Source of the DNA: JAGXQV01 sp964527565
Lineage (GTDB): Bacteria; Pseudomonadota; Gammaproteobacteria; Burkholderiales; Sulfuricellaceae
DNA length: 64,000 nt
NCBI GenBank assembly: GCA_964527565.1
Contig: CAZGOY010000011.1
Location: 1-64,000 of the forward strand
Direction: 5' to 3'
In this document: positions 32,685-41,292 of the stretch, piece after piece
Position numbering within the stretch: position 1 is the stretch's first letter
Layout: every line of letters begins with the position of its first letter
Program-made: the position numbers and the translations under genes
Notes under the pieces: model-generated
What the model saw: the letters and a program-made list of their open reading frames with translations, nothing else
Database searches by the model: none
Told to the model about the DNA's origin: nothing

Positions 32685-34259
32685 CTAGAATTCCTGCCGG
32701 GTGACCCGGGCCAGCTCGTCCAGCGTGGTGACACCAGCCAGCACTTTTCTCAGGCCATCGGCGCGCATCGGACGAATGCCGTCGGCTTGCGCCGCGTTGC
32801 GGATGGCTTCCGCAGGCGCTTTTCTGAGAATGGCTTCCCGGACTTTCCCATCCAGCGTCAGCAACTCATAGATGCCGCTACGTCCGCTGTAGCCGGTGTT
32901 GGCGCAGTGACTGCACCCGGTGCCCTTGTAGAGAGGCACACCGGCGGCAAGCGCGATGCCTTCCTGCTGCAGAAACAGCCGCTCGATTTCCGTGGGCGCG
33001 CTTTCCTGCTTGCAGTGCGGACATATCACGCGCACCAAGCGCTGGGCCAGAATCATCAGCACGGAAGAAGCGATCAAGTAGCTTTCCACCCCCATGTCGA
33101 GCAGACGGTGAGGCGCGCTGAAGGAGTCGTTGGTGTGCAGCGTGGAAAACACCAGATGCCCGGTGAGGGCAGACTGGATAGCGATTTCCGCAGTTTCCCG
33201 GTCACGGATCTCGCCGACCATGATGACATCCGGGTCTTGCCGTACGATGGAACGCAAGGCAGAGGAAAAATCCAGTCCGATCTGGGACTTGACCTGTATC
33301 TGGTTGATGCCTTCGATCTGATATTCGACCGGGTCTTCGACGGTGATGATTTTCAGCTCGGGCGTATTGATTTCGCTGAGGGCGCCGTACAACGTAGTGG
33401 TCTTGCCGCTACCGGTGGGGCCGGTGACCAGGATCATGCCGTGGGGCTGGACGATATGCCGCCGAAAGTCGGCCAGCGTGTCGTCTTCAAAGCCCAGCAG
33501 GCCAAGATCGAGCACGGTGGCGCCCTGATCCAGGATGCGGATCACCATGCTCTCGCCGTGCAGGGTCGGCACAGTCGAAACGCGCATGTCGATTTCACGG
33601 CCATGCAGGTCCATCTTGATGCGTCCATCCTGCGGCAGGCGGCGTTCGGCGATATTCATGCGGGCGCGCAACTTGAGGTGCGAAATGCTCGGCAGGAACA
33701 TGCGGCGCGGCGGCGATTCGATATCGTGCAACACGCCGTCGATGCGGTAGCGCACCTTGAACTGGCTTTCGTAAATTTCCAGGTGGATGTCCGAAGCGCG
33801 CGCGTCCACGGCGTTGGAGATGACTTGCTGTACCAGTCGCACCACCGGGGCATCCTGGGCCTGCACGCGCAAGGACTCCAGCTCGTCCTCGCCGGTCGCT
33901 TCACCGTCCTCCAGCATTTCGGCGGCGCTGAACAGGCCATGGGCGGCGTCATCCCCGGCAGCGTAAGCCTTTTCAATCTGCGCGAGGATATCTTCGCGAC
34001 GCGCCAGGAACAGCTTGAGGGGAAAATTGGAAAATTGCCGCAGGGCATCCAGCAGGTGCATGCGCACCGGCACCGAGGTCACCACCTGAAGCTGACTGCC
34101 TTCCACACCCAACGGCAGGAAGGCATGCTCCCTGAGAAAAAGGGGAGAAACACCGTCCAGCGGAACCATGTCGCCGGGAAAGGCGCCGGGCTCGAGAATA
34201 GGAGCCCCGAGCAGTTCGTGCGCCTGCTCCAGCAAGCGGATTTCGTCCTGTGTTGACAT
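32685..34259 (-). CDS. gspE: Type II secretion ATPase GspE
   Basis: A 524-residue cytoplasmic hexameric ATPase that powers pseudopilus assembly. It has an N-terminal GspE_N-like domain (about 25-95), the Walker A motif GPTGSGKTT (about 280-288), an Asp box (ITVEDPVEY), the Walker B region DPDVIMVGEIRD and a His box (STLHTND). The tetracysteine zinc motif CPHC...CSHC is in the C-terminal part, separating GspE from some PilB proteins. I use the ATG at 34259. It is the first gene of the operon, and its promoter should lie in 34260-34349. Confidence 0.96.
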   Translation of the reverse strand: MSTQDEIRLLEQAHELLGAPILEPGAFPGDMVPLDGVSPLFLREHAFLPLGVEGSQLQVVTSVPVRMHLLDALRQFSNFPLKLFLARREDILAQIEKAYAAGDDAAHGLFSAAEMLEDGEATGEDELESLRVQAQDAPVVRLVQQVISNAVDARASDIHLEIYESQFKVRYRIDGVLHDIESPPRRMFLPSISHLKLRARMNIAERRLPQDGRIKMDLHGREIDMRVSTVPTLHGESMVIRILDQGATVLDLGLLGFEDDTLADFRRHIVQPHGMILVTGPTGSGKTTTLYGALSEINTPELKIITVEDPVEYQIEGINQIQVKSQIGLDFSSALRSIVRQDPDVIMVGEIRDRETAEIAIQSALTGHLVFSTLHTNDSFSAPHRLLDMGVESYLIASSVLMILAQRLVRVICPHCKQESAPTEIERLFLQQEGIALAAGVPLYKGTGCSHCANTGYSGRSGIYELLTLDGKVREAILRKAPAEAIRNAAQADGIRPMRADGLRKVLAGVTTLDELARVTRQEF

Positions 34260-34322
34260 CAAAGTACGTCTTGTGTGGGGGCGCTTATGTTAGCACATGC
34301 AAAGCACTCACCAGAAATGCCG

Positions 34323-34348
34323 GAAAACACTTTTTCCCAGGAAAAAGT
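34323..34348 (-). terminator. Possible terminator after prmC
   Basis: The inverted repeat ACTTTTTCC / GGAAAAAGT (34329-34348) begins 2 bp after the prmC stop and is followed on the minus strand by GTTTT. The stem is AT-rich and the T-run short, so this is a weak call. The rest of 34260-34349 would hold the gspE promoter, which I could not pick out. Confidence 0.45.
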
Positions 34349-34349
34349 T

Positions 34350-35195
34350 CTATGCCGCCCCCATGGTCACGCGCGCGATTCCGGCCAGATCGTCGGCGCT
34401 GGCGATGTTGCCGTAACCGGTTTTTTCCAGCAAGGCACGGCAGGCCGATGCCTGATCATAACCGTGCTCGAACAGCAACCAGCCGCCGGGCACGAGGTAG
34501 CTGCGGGCGCCGCTGACGATGGCGCGGATGTCGTCCAGCCCGTCCGCGCCCGCAGTCAGTGCGGCCGTTGGCTCGAAACGCACGTCGCCCTGCCCGAGAT
34601 GTGGGTCACCATCCGCTATATAGGGTGGATTGGCGGCGATGACCTCGAAACGCTCATGTGTCGCTAGGGCGGAGAACCACGAGCCGTGCCGGAAATCGAT
34701 GTTTTGTGCGCCGAGCCGTGCCGCATTGGTGCATGCCACTTCCAGCGCGGCGGCAGAAAATTCCACGGCGGTCACTTTTGCCAGCGGGCGATGGCGGGCA
34801 ATAGCGATGGCAACGGCGCCGCTGCCGGTTCCCAGATCAAGCACGCGGGCCGGAAGGTCAATGGGCAGGTGGAGCAGCGCCCGCTCCACTAGCAACTCGG
34901 TTTCCGGGCGCGGGATCAACACGGCGGGCGTCACCTTGAAGGGCAGACCGAAAAACTCGCGCTCGCCGAGCAGATAGGCAAGCGGTTCCCCCGCCAAGCG
35001 ACGTTCCAGCAGTTTGTGAAAAAGATCGGTCTGGCGCGGGACGGGGGCTTCGCTGTCGTGGGCGATCAGCCAGGCGCGGGGTTTCCCCAGCGCATGACTG
35101 AGCAGGATTTGCGCCTCCAGGCGCGCAGCGCGCGAGTCGAGTTCGAGTGCTGCGGATAGCGCAGCCGCGGTCTGCAACAGGATGCGGGCAATCAA
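34350..35195 (-). CDS. prmC: Release-factor glutamine methyltransferase PrmC
   Basis: A 281-residue SAM-dependent enzyme that N5-methylates the GGQ glutamine of release factors. It has an N-terminal helical substrate domain (about 1-85), VLDLGTGSGAVAIAIA (SAM site, about 117-132) and the catalytic NPPY motif (about 188). The start is a TTG whose TGA overlap with prfA (TTGA) couples it to its own substrate gene. No upstream ATG exists in frame. Order prfA-prmC is conserved in proteobacteria. Confidence 0.95.
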   Translation of the reverse strand: MIARILLQTAAALSAALELDSRAARLEAQILLSHALGKPRAWLIAHDSEAPVPRQTDLFHKLLERRLAGEPLAYLLGEREFFGLPFKVTPAVLIPRPETELLVERALLHLPIDLPARVLDLGTGSGAVAIAIARHRPLAKVTAVEFSAAALEVACTNAARLGAQNIDFRHGSWFSALATHERFEVIAANPPYIADGDPHLGQGDVRFEPTAALTAGADGLDDIRAIVSGARSYLVPGGWLLFEHGYDQASACRALLEKTGYGNIASADDLAGIARVTMGAA

Positions 35196-36274
35196 TTTTC
35201 CTCGCCCAGCGAAGCCAGTAGTTCCGCCTGCTGTTCGGCCAGCAGCGCGTTGACGAGATCGTCGAGATCGCCGTCCATGATCTGATCGATCTTGTAGAGC
35301 GTGAGATTGATACGATGGTCGGTCACGCGCCCCTGAGGAAAATTATAGGTACGAATGCGTTCCGAGCGGTCGCCGCTACCCACCAGCGATTTTCGCGTGG
35401 CTGCGGTTTTGGCGTTTTGTTCGCGCGTGCGGATGTCCATGATGCGCGCCGCCAGCACGCTCATCGCCTGGGCGCGATTCTTGTGCTGCGAGCGGTCGTC
35501 CTGACATTCCGCCACGATGCCGGTGGGCAGATGCGTGATGCGCACCGCCGAGTCGGTCTTGTTGATATGCTGCCCCCCCGCACCGGAGGCACGGTAGGTA
35601 TCGATGCGCAGGTCGGCGGGGTTGAGCACCACTTCGGCGATTTCATCGGCCTCGGGCATCACTGCCACGGTGCAGGCGGAAGTGTGGATGCGCCCCTGGG
35701 TTTCGGTTTCCGGCACGCGCTGCACGCGATGCCCGCCGGACTCGAATTTCAAGCGCGAATAGGCGCCCGCGCCATTGATCTTGGCGATGATCTCCTTGTA
35801 GCCGCCCAGCTCGGAAGGGCTTTCCGAAATGATTTCCACCTGCCAGCGATTGCGTTCGGCGTAACGCGAATACATGCGGAACAGGTTGCCGGCGAACAGT
35901 GCCGATTCGTCGCCTCCGGTGCCGGCACGAATTTCCAGAAACAGGTTGCGCTCGTCATTGGGGTCTTTCGGCAACAGCAATTTTTGCAGATCGAATTCAA
36001 TCTGCTCGATGCGTGCGCGACCGGCGGCGAGTTCTTCCTCGGCATAAGCGCGCATGTCGGGATCGGACAGCATCTCGCGCGCTTCGACCTGATCCTGCCC
36101 GGCCTGGCGGAATGCGCGATACAGCTCGACCACCGGGGTAATTTCGGCATGTTCGCGTGAAAGTTTGCGAAAGCTGTCCATGTCCGCTGCGGCATGTTCG
36201 CTGGACAGCAACAGGTCCAGCTCGACCAGGCGCTCGGCAAGCTGGTCAAGCTTGGCTTGGATGGAGGGTTTCAT
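35192..36274 (-). CDS. prfA: Peptide chain release factor 1
   Basis: A 360-residue translation terminator recognising UAA and UAG. The GAGGQHINKTDSAVRITH block contains the GGQ hydrolysis motif that PrmC methylates, and the anticodon-like region precedes it (GGHRVQRVPETETQGRIHTSA). Normal length for the family. The ATG has GGAG upstream. It lies between a small gene and prmC in a hemA-led run. Confidence 0.97.
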   Translation of the reverse strand: MKPSIQAKLDQLAERLVELDLLLSSEHAAADMDSFRKLSREHAEITPVVELYRAFRQAGQDQVEAREMLSDPDMRAYAEEELAAGRARIEQIEFDLQKLLLPKDPNDERNLFLEIRAGTGGDESALFAGNLFRMYSRYAERNRWQVEIISESPSELGGYKEIIAKINGAGAYSRLKFESGGHRVQRVPETETQGRIHTSACTVAVMPEADEIAEVVLNPADLRIDTYRASGAGGQHINKTDSAVRITHLPTGIVAECQDDRSQHKNRAQAMSVLAARIMDIRTREQNAKTAATRKSLVGSGDRSERIRTYNFPQGRVTDHRINLTLYKIDQIMDGDLDDLVNALLAEQQAELLASLGEEN

Positions 36275-36301
36275 GAAGGGTGGAGAGCTCCGGCAAAAAT
36301 C

Positions 36302-36511
36302 CTAGCGCTCATGAAGTTCTTCGCGCGATGGCAGCATGATGTGATCGACAGCAAGCTTTCTGTATGGCACCTTCGCGGAGGATTTTGCAGGCATTTCGTC
36401 ATCATCCTCGAATATGACGATTTCCACCCTTTGCCCCGCACGAAACGGCAGACCTGTAAGAACGGTGTTCTGCGGGTCGGTTAGCGTGATAATCTGTTTG
36501 TAGGCCAGCAT
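36302..36511 (-). CDS. Small antitoxin-like protein of unknown function
   Basis: A 69-residue acidic protein. The N-terminal half (YKQIITLTDPQNTVLTG, then GQRVEIVIFEDDDE) predicts short beta-strands, as in AbrB/MazE-like and solitary antitoxins. The C-terminal part is helical and charged (LPSREELHER). GGAGAG lies just before the ATG at 36511. It sits between hemA and prfA in the same direction with no toxin partner next to it. Its function is unknown; the antitoxin label is a resemblance only. Confidence 0.6.
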   Translation of the reverse strand: MLAYKQIITLTDPQNTVLTGLPFRAGQRVEIVIFEDDDEMPAKSSAKVPYRKLAVDHIMLPSREELHER

Positions 36512-36533
36512 GATTCTCTCCGCGAGCAAAAGG

Positions 36534-37784
36534 TTATTCCGGGTGAATGTTGAACAGGCGGCGCAGCAAGGCCTCGGACTGGCGGCGCTCTTCGCCGGTG
36601 ACCAGATGCAGGGCGTGACTGGGGGCGTGTAGCAGCTTGTTGGTCAGCGCCCGGCTCATGATTTCAATCACGGCGGCCGGATCTTCACCGTTGGACAACA
36701 GGCGCTTGGCGTGTTCCAGTTCGTGGCGGCGGTAACGCTCCCCCTGGTCGCGCAATGCCCGAATGGTCGGCACCATGCCACGCACTTCCAGCCATTCCAT
36801 GAAGCTGCCAACCTGGTTGTCGATGATGCTTTCGGCTTCCGCCGCTGCCAACTTGCGATTGTCCAGCCCTGCTTCGATTACCTGAGCCAGGTCATCGACC
36901 GTGTAGAGGAAGACGTCGTCCAGTTCGCCCACTTCCGCCTCGACATCGCGCGGCACCGCCAGGTCAACCATGAATACCGGGCGATGGCGGCGCGCCTTCA
37001 CGGTGCGCTCCATCAGCCCCTTGCCGAGGATCGGCAGCGGGCTGGCGGTGCAGGTGACAATGATGTCCTGCTGCGCCAGAGTTTCCGGCAGTTCGTTCAG
37101 CGTGATCGCCGTGCCGTGGAAACGCTGCGCCAGCAGGCGCGCGCGTTCCACCGTGCGGTTGGCCACGGTGATGTGCTTTGGGCGCTGTGCCGCGAAATGG
37201 CTGGCGCACAACTCGATCATCTCGCCTGCACCAATGAACAGCACGTTCTGTTCGGATATGGCGGGGAAAATCCGCTCCGCCAGGCGCACAGCCGCCGCTG
37301 CCATGGATACGCTGCTGGCGCCAATCTCGGTTTGCGTGCGCACCGCCTTGGCGACCGAAAAGGTGCGCTGAAACAGCTTGTGCAGCAGCGTGCCCAGCGT
37401 TCCCGCACGTTCAGCGGCGCCCACCGCCTGCTTGAGCTGGCCGAGAATCTGCGTTTCTCCCAGCACCATCGAATCCAGCCCGCTAGCCACGCGGAAGGCA
37501 TGCTTCACTGCCTGCTCCTGCGGCAGGGTATAGAGATAGGGATCGATGGCCGAGCGTTGCAAGTCGTGGTAGCTCGCCAGCCACTCGACCGCCGCCTGCG
37601 GTTCTTGGGTATTGCAATAGATTTCCGTGCGGTTGCAGGTTGAAAGGATCGCCGCTTCCTTGACGGGTTGCTTGCCGATGAAATCGAGCAAGGCACGCTC
37701 CAGCGTCTCGGCGTGAAATGCCACCTTCTCCCGTATCGATACGGGCGCGGTCTGGTGGTTGATGCCGAATGTGAAGAGCTGCAT
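36534..37784 (-). CDS. hemA: Glutamyl-tRNA reductase
   Basis: A 416-residue enzyme reducing glutamyl-tRNA to glutamate-1-semialdehyde, the first committed step of C5-pathway haem synthesis. The N-terminal catalytic domain begins FTFGINHQTAPVSIREKVAF and holds the nucleophilic Cys in LSTCNRTEIY. The NADPH domain has VLFIGAGEMIELCASHF, and a C-terminal dimerisation helix follows. The ATG at 37784 gives the canonical N-terminus; a longer in-frame extension would begin upstream of the TATAAT box. It supplies the pathway in which HemB acts. Confidence 0.96.
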   Translation of the reverse strand: MQLFTFGINHQTAPVSIREKVAFHAETLERALLDFIGKQPVKEAAILSTCNRTEIYCNTQEPQAAVEWLASYHDLQRSAIDPYLYTLPQEQAVKHAFRVASGLDSMVLGETQILGQLKQAVGAAERAGTLGTLLHKLFQRTFSVAKAVRTQTEIGASSVSMAAAAVRLAERIFPAISEQNVLFIGAGEMIELCASHFAAQRPKHITVANRTVERARLLAQRFHGTAITLNELPETLAQQDIIVTCTASPLPILGKGLMERTVKARRHRPVFMVDLAVPRDVEAEVGELDDVFLYTVDDLAQVIEAGLDNRKLAAAEAESIIDNQVGSFMEWLEVRGMVPTIRALRDQGERYRRHELEHAKRLLSNGEDPAAVIEIMSRALTNKLLHAPSHALHLVTGEERRQSEALLRRLFNIHPE

Positions 37785-37827
37785 GGCGCGGTGGGGAAAG
37801 GATTCCGGAAAGCGGAGAAAGAGCGTC

Positions 37828-37856
37828 ATTATATGAATTTGTGGGGGGGATGAAAA
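37828..37856 (-). promoter_or_regulatory. Candidate promoter of hemA
   Basis: On the minus strand TTTTCA (37851-37856), 17 bp, and a perfect TATAAT (37828-37833) lie 44 bp before the hemA ATG. It faces away from the glycosyltransferase gene at 37913. Confidence 0.55.
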
Positions 37857-37912
37857 CCTGTGCGCTCTGGACAATTCGTTTTAGGCGGGTTAATTTCGCC
37901 CCACAAGATCAA

Positions 37913-38878
37913 ATGGACGTTCAAATGGATGCATGCCGCCCGGTTCCAGCAGAAATTACCAGCTACCGCATTGCCATCCCGACCCGAAACGCCGGAAGAC
38001 TATGGGAAGAGGTCATACATGCCATTCTTCAGCAAGTACCGCCCCCCCGGCAGGTTTTGGTCATTGACAGTGAATCCGGCGATGACACTCGGATGCTGGC
38101 CCATGCCGCGGGTTTTCTGGTGCATAAAATCCGGCAGGAAGAATTCAGCCACGGCGGCACCCGCAATCTGGCATTGAGCCTGTTGCAGCCCACGGAGGTC
38201 ATCGTATTTCTGACCCAGGATGCCATTCTTGATTCACCGTACGCCATTGCGCGCCTGCTGGCGTCTTTTGAGGACAAGACCGTTGCCTGCGCTTACGGAC
38301 GGCAATTGCCGCATCTGAACGCAACCCCCATCGCCGCGCATGCCCGTTTATTCAACTATCCGGCACACAGTAACGTGCGCTGCCTGGCGGATCGCGCGCG
38401 ACTCGGCATCAAGACCGCTTTTCTGTCCAACTCGTTCGCGGCCTACCGCTGGGATTGCCTGGAGCAGACGGGTGGTTTTCCTGAGAAGGTCATTCTCTCG
38501 GAGGACATGCTGATAGCCGCCAAACTGCTCCAGGCCGGATACCGCATTGCGTATAGGGCGGACGCCCGCGTGCGCCATTCACACAACTATCGTCCGTGGC
38601 GGGAATTTCAGCGCTACTTCGACATCGGTGCCCTTCATGCCCAGGAATCCTGGCTGCTGGCGCAATTCGGTGCAACGGAAGGCGAGGGGCTGCGCTTCAT
38701 CCTTTCGGAACAGCGCTATCTGCTGACGCGCGCGCCTTGGCTACTCCCGCTTTCCTGGCTAAATACCCTGATGAAATACGCGGGATACCGGATGGGGCGC
38801 AATTGCAACTTCATTCCTGCGCGACTCAAGACAAAACTGAGCATGCACCCAGCCTACTGGAAAACCCCCGGTAGCTGA
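37913..38878 (+). CDS. Family 2 glycosyltransferase (rhamnosyltransferase-like)
   Basis: About 321 residues with a GT-A domain: IAIPTRNAGRLWEEVIHAIL at the N-terminus, the nucleotide site VIDSESGDDT, TQDAIL in place of DxD, and SEDMLIAAKLLQAGYRI later. It resembles enzymes that add rhamnose or a related sugar to surface glycans. A basic C-terminal tail ends in MHPAYWKTPGS. The start is uncertain: the ATG at 37913 avoids a long leader read over the hemA promoter. Its last 43 bp form part of the 97-bp repeat that recurs after the fitAB module. Confidence 0.82.
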   Translation: MDVQMDACRPVPAEITSYRIAIPTRNAGRLWEEVIHAILQQVPPPRQVLVIDSESGDDTRMLAHAAGFLVHKIRQEEFSHGGTRNLALSLLQPTEVIVFLTQDAILDSPYAIARLLASFEDKTVACAYGRQLPHLNATPIAAHARLFNYPAHSNVRCLADRARLGIKTAFLSNSFAAYRWDCLEQTGGFPEKVILSEDMLIAAKLLQAGYRIAYRADARVRHSHNYRPWREFQRYFDIGALHAQESWLLAQFGATEGEGLRFILSEQRYLLTRAPWLLPLSWLNTLMKYAGYRMGRNCNFIPARLKTKLSMHPAYWKTPGS

Positions 38879-38932
38879 ATCACACCGGAGAATTTCAGGG
38901 TTCAGCCCGGCGTTCCAAATATTTTCCACCGA
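38836..38932 (+). repeat. 97-bp direct repeat, left copy
   Basis: From ACTGAGCATGCACC to TTTTCCACCGA. It matches 39762-39858 with five mismatches and no gaps. The left copy contains the last 43 bp and stop of the GT gene at 37913. Confidence 0.9.
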
Positions 38933-38954
38933 GCGTGCGAAAGGGGCGGAACAT

Positions 38955-38983
38955 TTGCAAAGCGATTTCAGACCATCTAAAAT
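38955..38983 (+). promoter_or_regulatory. Candidate fitAB promoter
   Basis: TTGCAA (38955-38960), 17 bp, TAAAAT (38978-38983). It begins 22 bp after the left direct repeat and 35 bp before the fitA ATG. Confidence 0.5.
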
Positions 38984-39018
38984 GAAGGCGTTGATAACAT
39001 ACGCAAGGAGTGCAATCA

Positions 39019-39258
39019 ATGGCATCCGTCACTGTTCGCAACTTACCCGATGAAACGCACCGGGCCCTACGCGTGCTCGCGGCTACCCATGGCCGCAGCA
39101 CTGAGGCAGAAATTCGGGTCATTCTTGAAAATGCCGCCCGGCCCGCGGGCCGTATTAAGCTTGGTTCTCTGCTTGCGGAAATTGGACGCGGAGTTGGGGG
39201 CGTTGATTTTGAGATTGAGCGCGACAGAACACCTGCCGAGCCTGTGAGCTTCGAATGA
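39019..39258 (+). CDS. fitA: FitA-type ribbon-helix-helix antitoxin
   Basis: A 79-residue antitoxin with an N-terminal ribbon-helix-helix (ASVTVRNLPDETHRALRVLAATHGRSTEAEIR), the FitA/Arc pattern that binds operator DNA as a dimer. Its acidic C-terminus should mask the PIN toxin. AAGGAG lies 8 nt before the ATG; an alternative start three codons earlier has a poorer spacing. It overlaps fitB by 4 bp. The unit has its own promoter match and sits between 97-bp repeats. Confidence 0.86.
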   Translation: MASVTVRNLPDETHRALRVLAATHGRSTEAEIRVILENAARPAGRIKLGSLLAEIGRGVGGVDFEIERDRTPAEPVSFE

Positions 39259-39683
39259 TCCTGCTTGACACGAACGTTGTTTCTGAGCCGTTGAAAGTGG
39301 TGGCCGACAGGAATGTCATTGCCTGGATTGACGCGCAACTCATCGAAACAATGTACCTCTCGACGATCAGCCTTGCTGAATTACGTTTCGGCATCGCCGT
39401 ATTGCCAGAAGGCAAACGTAAAGATGCGCTACATTCCAATCTTGAGCAGCGCGTGATACCACTATTCTCTGGCCGCATCTTGCCGTTCGACGATGCCGCA
39501 TCACGTGCTTATGCGTCTTTGCGTGCGCGCGCTCGCGCTTCTGGACATGCCATTGCACCCACAGATGGCTATATTGCAGCCATCGCAACGGCAAACAGGT
39601 TCGCGGTAGCCACACGCGACAAATCACCTTTTGAAGCTGCTGGTTTGACTGTCATCAACCCTTGGGATTCGCGGGCGAATTGA
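39255..39683 (+). CDS. fitB: FitB-type PIN-domain toxin
   Basis: A 142-residue PIN ribonuclease with the complete acidic set: LLDTNVVSE, Glu in SLAELRFG, Asp in APTDGYIAAIA and Asp in ATRDKSPFEAAG. The C-terminus ends in VINPWD, as in many FitB/VapC proteins. The ATGA overlap with fitA couples translation. This is the third TA module in the window and unrelated in sequence to the Phd-VapC pair at 0.9-1.6 kb. Confidence 0.87.
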   Translation: MILLDTNVVSEPLKVVADRNVIAWIDAQLIETMYLSTISLAELRFGIAVLPEGKRKDALHSNLEQRVIPLFSGRILPFDDAASRAYASLRARARASGHAIAPTDGYIAAIATANRFAVATRDKSPFEAAGLTVINPWDSRAN

Positions 39684-39761
39684 TAGCTGGCGTGGTAACA
39701 CAATCCTGCACCCATTCCCAGAAAACATTGCGATGAACCTCGTGCAGCCCCCAGGGGTTCC

Positions 39762-39858
39762 ACTGAGCATGCACCCAGGCTACTTGAAAACCCCCGGTAG
39801 CTGGAACACGCCGGAGAATTTCAGGGTTCAGCCCGGCGTTCCAAATATTTTCCACCGA
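39762..39858 (+). repeat. 97-bp direct repeat, right copy
   Basis: A near-identical copy of 38836-38932. Here it contains, on the opposite strand, the last 38 bp of the glycosyltransferase gene at 39821-40759. 829 bp separate the copies. Confidence 0.9.
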
Positions 39859-40759
39859 CCCCCCTGAGCCCGTGCCATAAACCCAGAGTCATCATCTTCA
39901 GGTTTTGCAGACGTGGTGGTGTAATCAGGGTAAAGAAAGCGAATTTCAGCAGCAACCTCCAGGCGTCGTTGAGCACCCAGTTCAGGGGAACATGTCCGCG
40001 CCTGTAGATCAATAACGCATTGCGGCACAGATAGTAATTCCGCAAGGGAGAGCGAACGGAAACACTCTGCCTCCCGCGCCCCCACGTGATCACCTCGTCT
40101 CCAAGACTGTGGCGCATTCTGGCGCTGTCCAGGCCGACGCAGCGATAGCCCTTGCTTCGCGCCCGCAGCCCCCACTCCACGTCTATGTAGTCGATGAACA
40201 GGGTTTCATCCATCAAGCCGACCTCTGCCAACACGCTCAGGCGTATAAGCGAGCCCGAGGTTATCAGGTAACTAACCTCATGCTCCTCCGGCTTTGCAGT
40301 ACAGCCGATCTTGTGGATTTTCCAGCCATCAAACCGTATGAACGGTGCCGGGCAGGAATGGCGCGGATCATAATAGCGCGGCCCGACAGCGGCGATCCTG
40401 GCACCGGAAGAAGCCGCAGTTTCTTCCCATGACAGCAGGGTTGTCACCATACCCGTTTCGGGCAGACTATCCTGATCGAAAAGTATCACGTGCGTAAAGC
40501 CGTTGCGTTGCGCCCAGCGTACTGCCAAGTTTAAGGCGGTCGCTACCCCAAGGTTTTGTTCCAGCGGCAGGAGGACTTTTTCTTTTCCCGCTTGCTTCCG
40601 GAGCCAGTCGAGTGGTTCTGGCGGAGAGCCGTTGTCCACGATAAGGATTTTTTCTACCTGCGCCTGAAGGGCGACCAGTAGCCGCTCTAATGCGATAAGG
40701 TCAGGGTGGTATGTGACAACAATTGCGGCTGTATTCGAGGGATTATTCTTGGCTATCAC
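39821..40759 (-). CDS. Family 2 glycosyltransferase (rhamnosyltransferase-like)
   Basis: A 312-residue GT-A enzyme: AIVVTYHPDLIALERLL, LIVDNGS, the Asp motif LFDQDSLPE and the acceptor-side FIDYIDVEWGLRARSKGYRCV block, as in rhamnosyltransferases such as RfbF-type enzymes. The C-terminal hydrophobic and basic stretch suggests membrane association. The start is a GTG at 40759; no ATG precedes the first strand. Its C-terminal GGKYLERRAEP is encoded within the 97-bp repeat. Confidence 0.85.
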   Translation of the reverse strand: MIAKNNPSNTAAIVVTYHPDLIALERLLVALQAQVEKILIVDNGSPPEPLDWLRKQAGKEKVLLPLEQNLGVATALNLAVRWAQRNGFTHVILFDQDSLPETGMVTTLLSWEETAASSGARIAAVGPRYYDPRHSCPAPFIRFDGWKIHKIGCTAKPEEHEVSYLITSGSLIRLSVLAEVGLMDETLFIDYIDVEWGLRARSKGYRCVGLDSARMRHSLGDEVITWGRGRQSVSVRSPLRNYYLCRNALLIYRRGHVPLNWVLNDAWRLLLKFAFFTLITPPRLQNLKMMTLGLWHGLRGVGGKYLERRAEP

Positions 40760-40776
40760 GTCCTTGTTTGATTGGC

Positions 40777-41292
40777 CTATTGTTTCGATGGTGCCATACC
40801 CGTAAGCATGGGGTCGTTAACGATATGCTTCCAATCGCCGCGCACTTTACTCCATTGGTCAATTTGGTAGATCGAATATGGCTTGCTGGTTTCAGGATTC
40901 AGGAATTCAAGCTTTTGAGACACGGAAACCGTTTCATTTTCAGTTTTGATACTTAGCACTTCAACCGTGATTAGCGCCCAACTCTTGCCATGATAAAGAA
41001 TATAAAAATCTTCCGTCATGGCACCTGTCGTTTGCTCAAGGAGAAACTTCTTTTTCCAGTCTCTTTCTTGATGCGCTTGCCAGTATTCGGTTATCTGCGG
41101 CTTCAACCCATTTTCCGATAGAGTCTTTTCCAAATCCAGTGTCGCATATCGAATCATGGAATTTTGGGCTACGCTGGTCGTCTTTGACAGCGCCCCCCCG
41201 CCGACTGGCTGACCAGCACACCCGTATTGCCCCAACGCCATGAGCAACACCATCCCTTTTAGCAAAACTTGAAATTTTTTCTGGAACGCCAT
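40777..41292 (-). CDS. Hypothetical secreted protein or lipoprotein
   Basis: A 171-residue protein with an N-terminal hydrophobic signal (about 8-22) ending in QYGCAG. The Cys suggests a lipoprotein, but the -3 position is not a classical lipobox. The mature part is mixed alpha/beta (LEKTLSENGLKPQITEYWQAHQERDWKKKF; DFYILYHGKSWALITVEVLSI) with no recognised domain. It lies 17 bp upstream of the glycosyltransferase and may share its transcript. No function can be assigned. Confidence 0.65.
   Translation of the reverse strand: MAFQKKFQVLLKGMVLLMALGQYGCAGQPVGGGALSKTTSVAQNSMIRYATLDLEKTLSENGLKPQITEYWQAHQERDWKKKFLLEQTTGAMTEDFYILYHGKSWALITVEVLSIKTENETVSVSQKLEFLNPETSKPYSIYQIDQWSKVRGDWKHIVNDPMLTGMAPSKQ

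Noticed and set aside
32787..34256. A 489-residue plus-strand open frame over gspE.
   Set aside because: It is a GC-rich antisense shadow of gspE; the sequence is His/Arg/Gln-rich with no recognisable motif.
38758..39338. Minus-strand frames through the left repeat and fitA as a gene.
   Set aside because: They cover the repeat and the fitA region; only a short C-terminal fragment resembles a glycosyltransferase end.
40777..41292. Calling this protein a definite lipoprotein.
   Set aside because: The Cys is at the right place but the residues before it do not match a normal lipobox.
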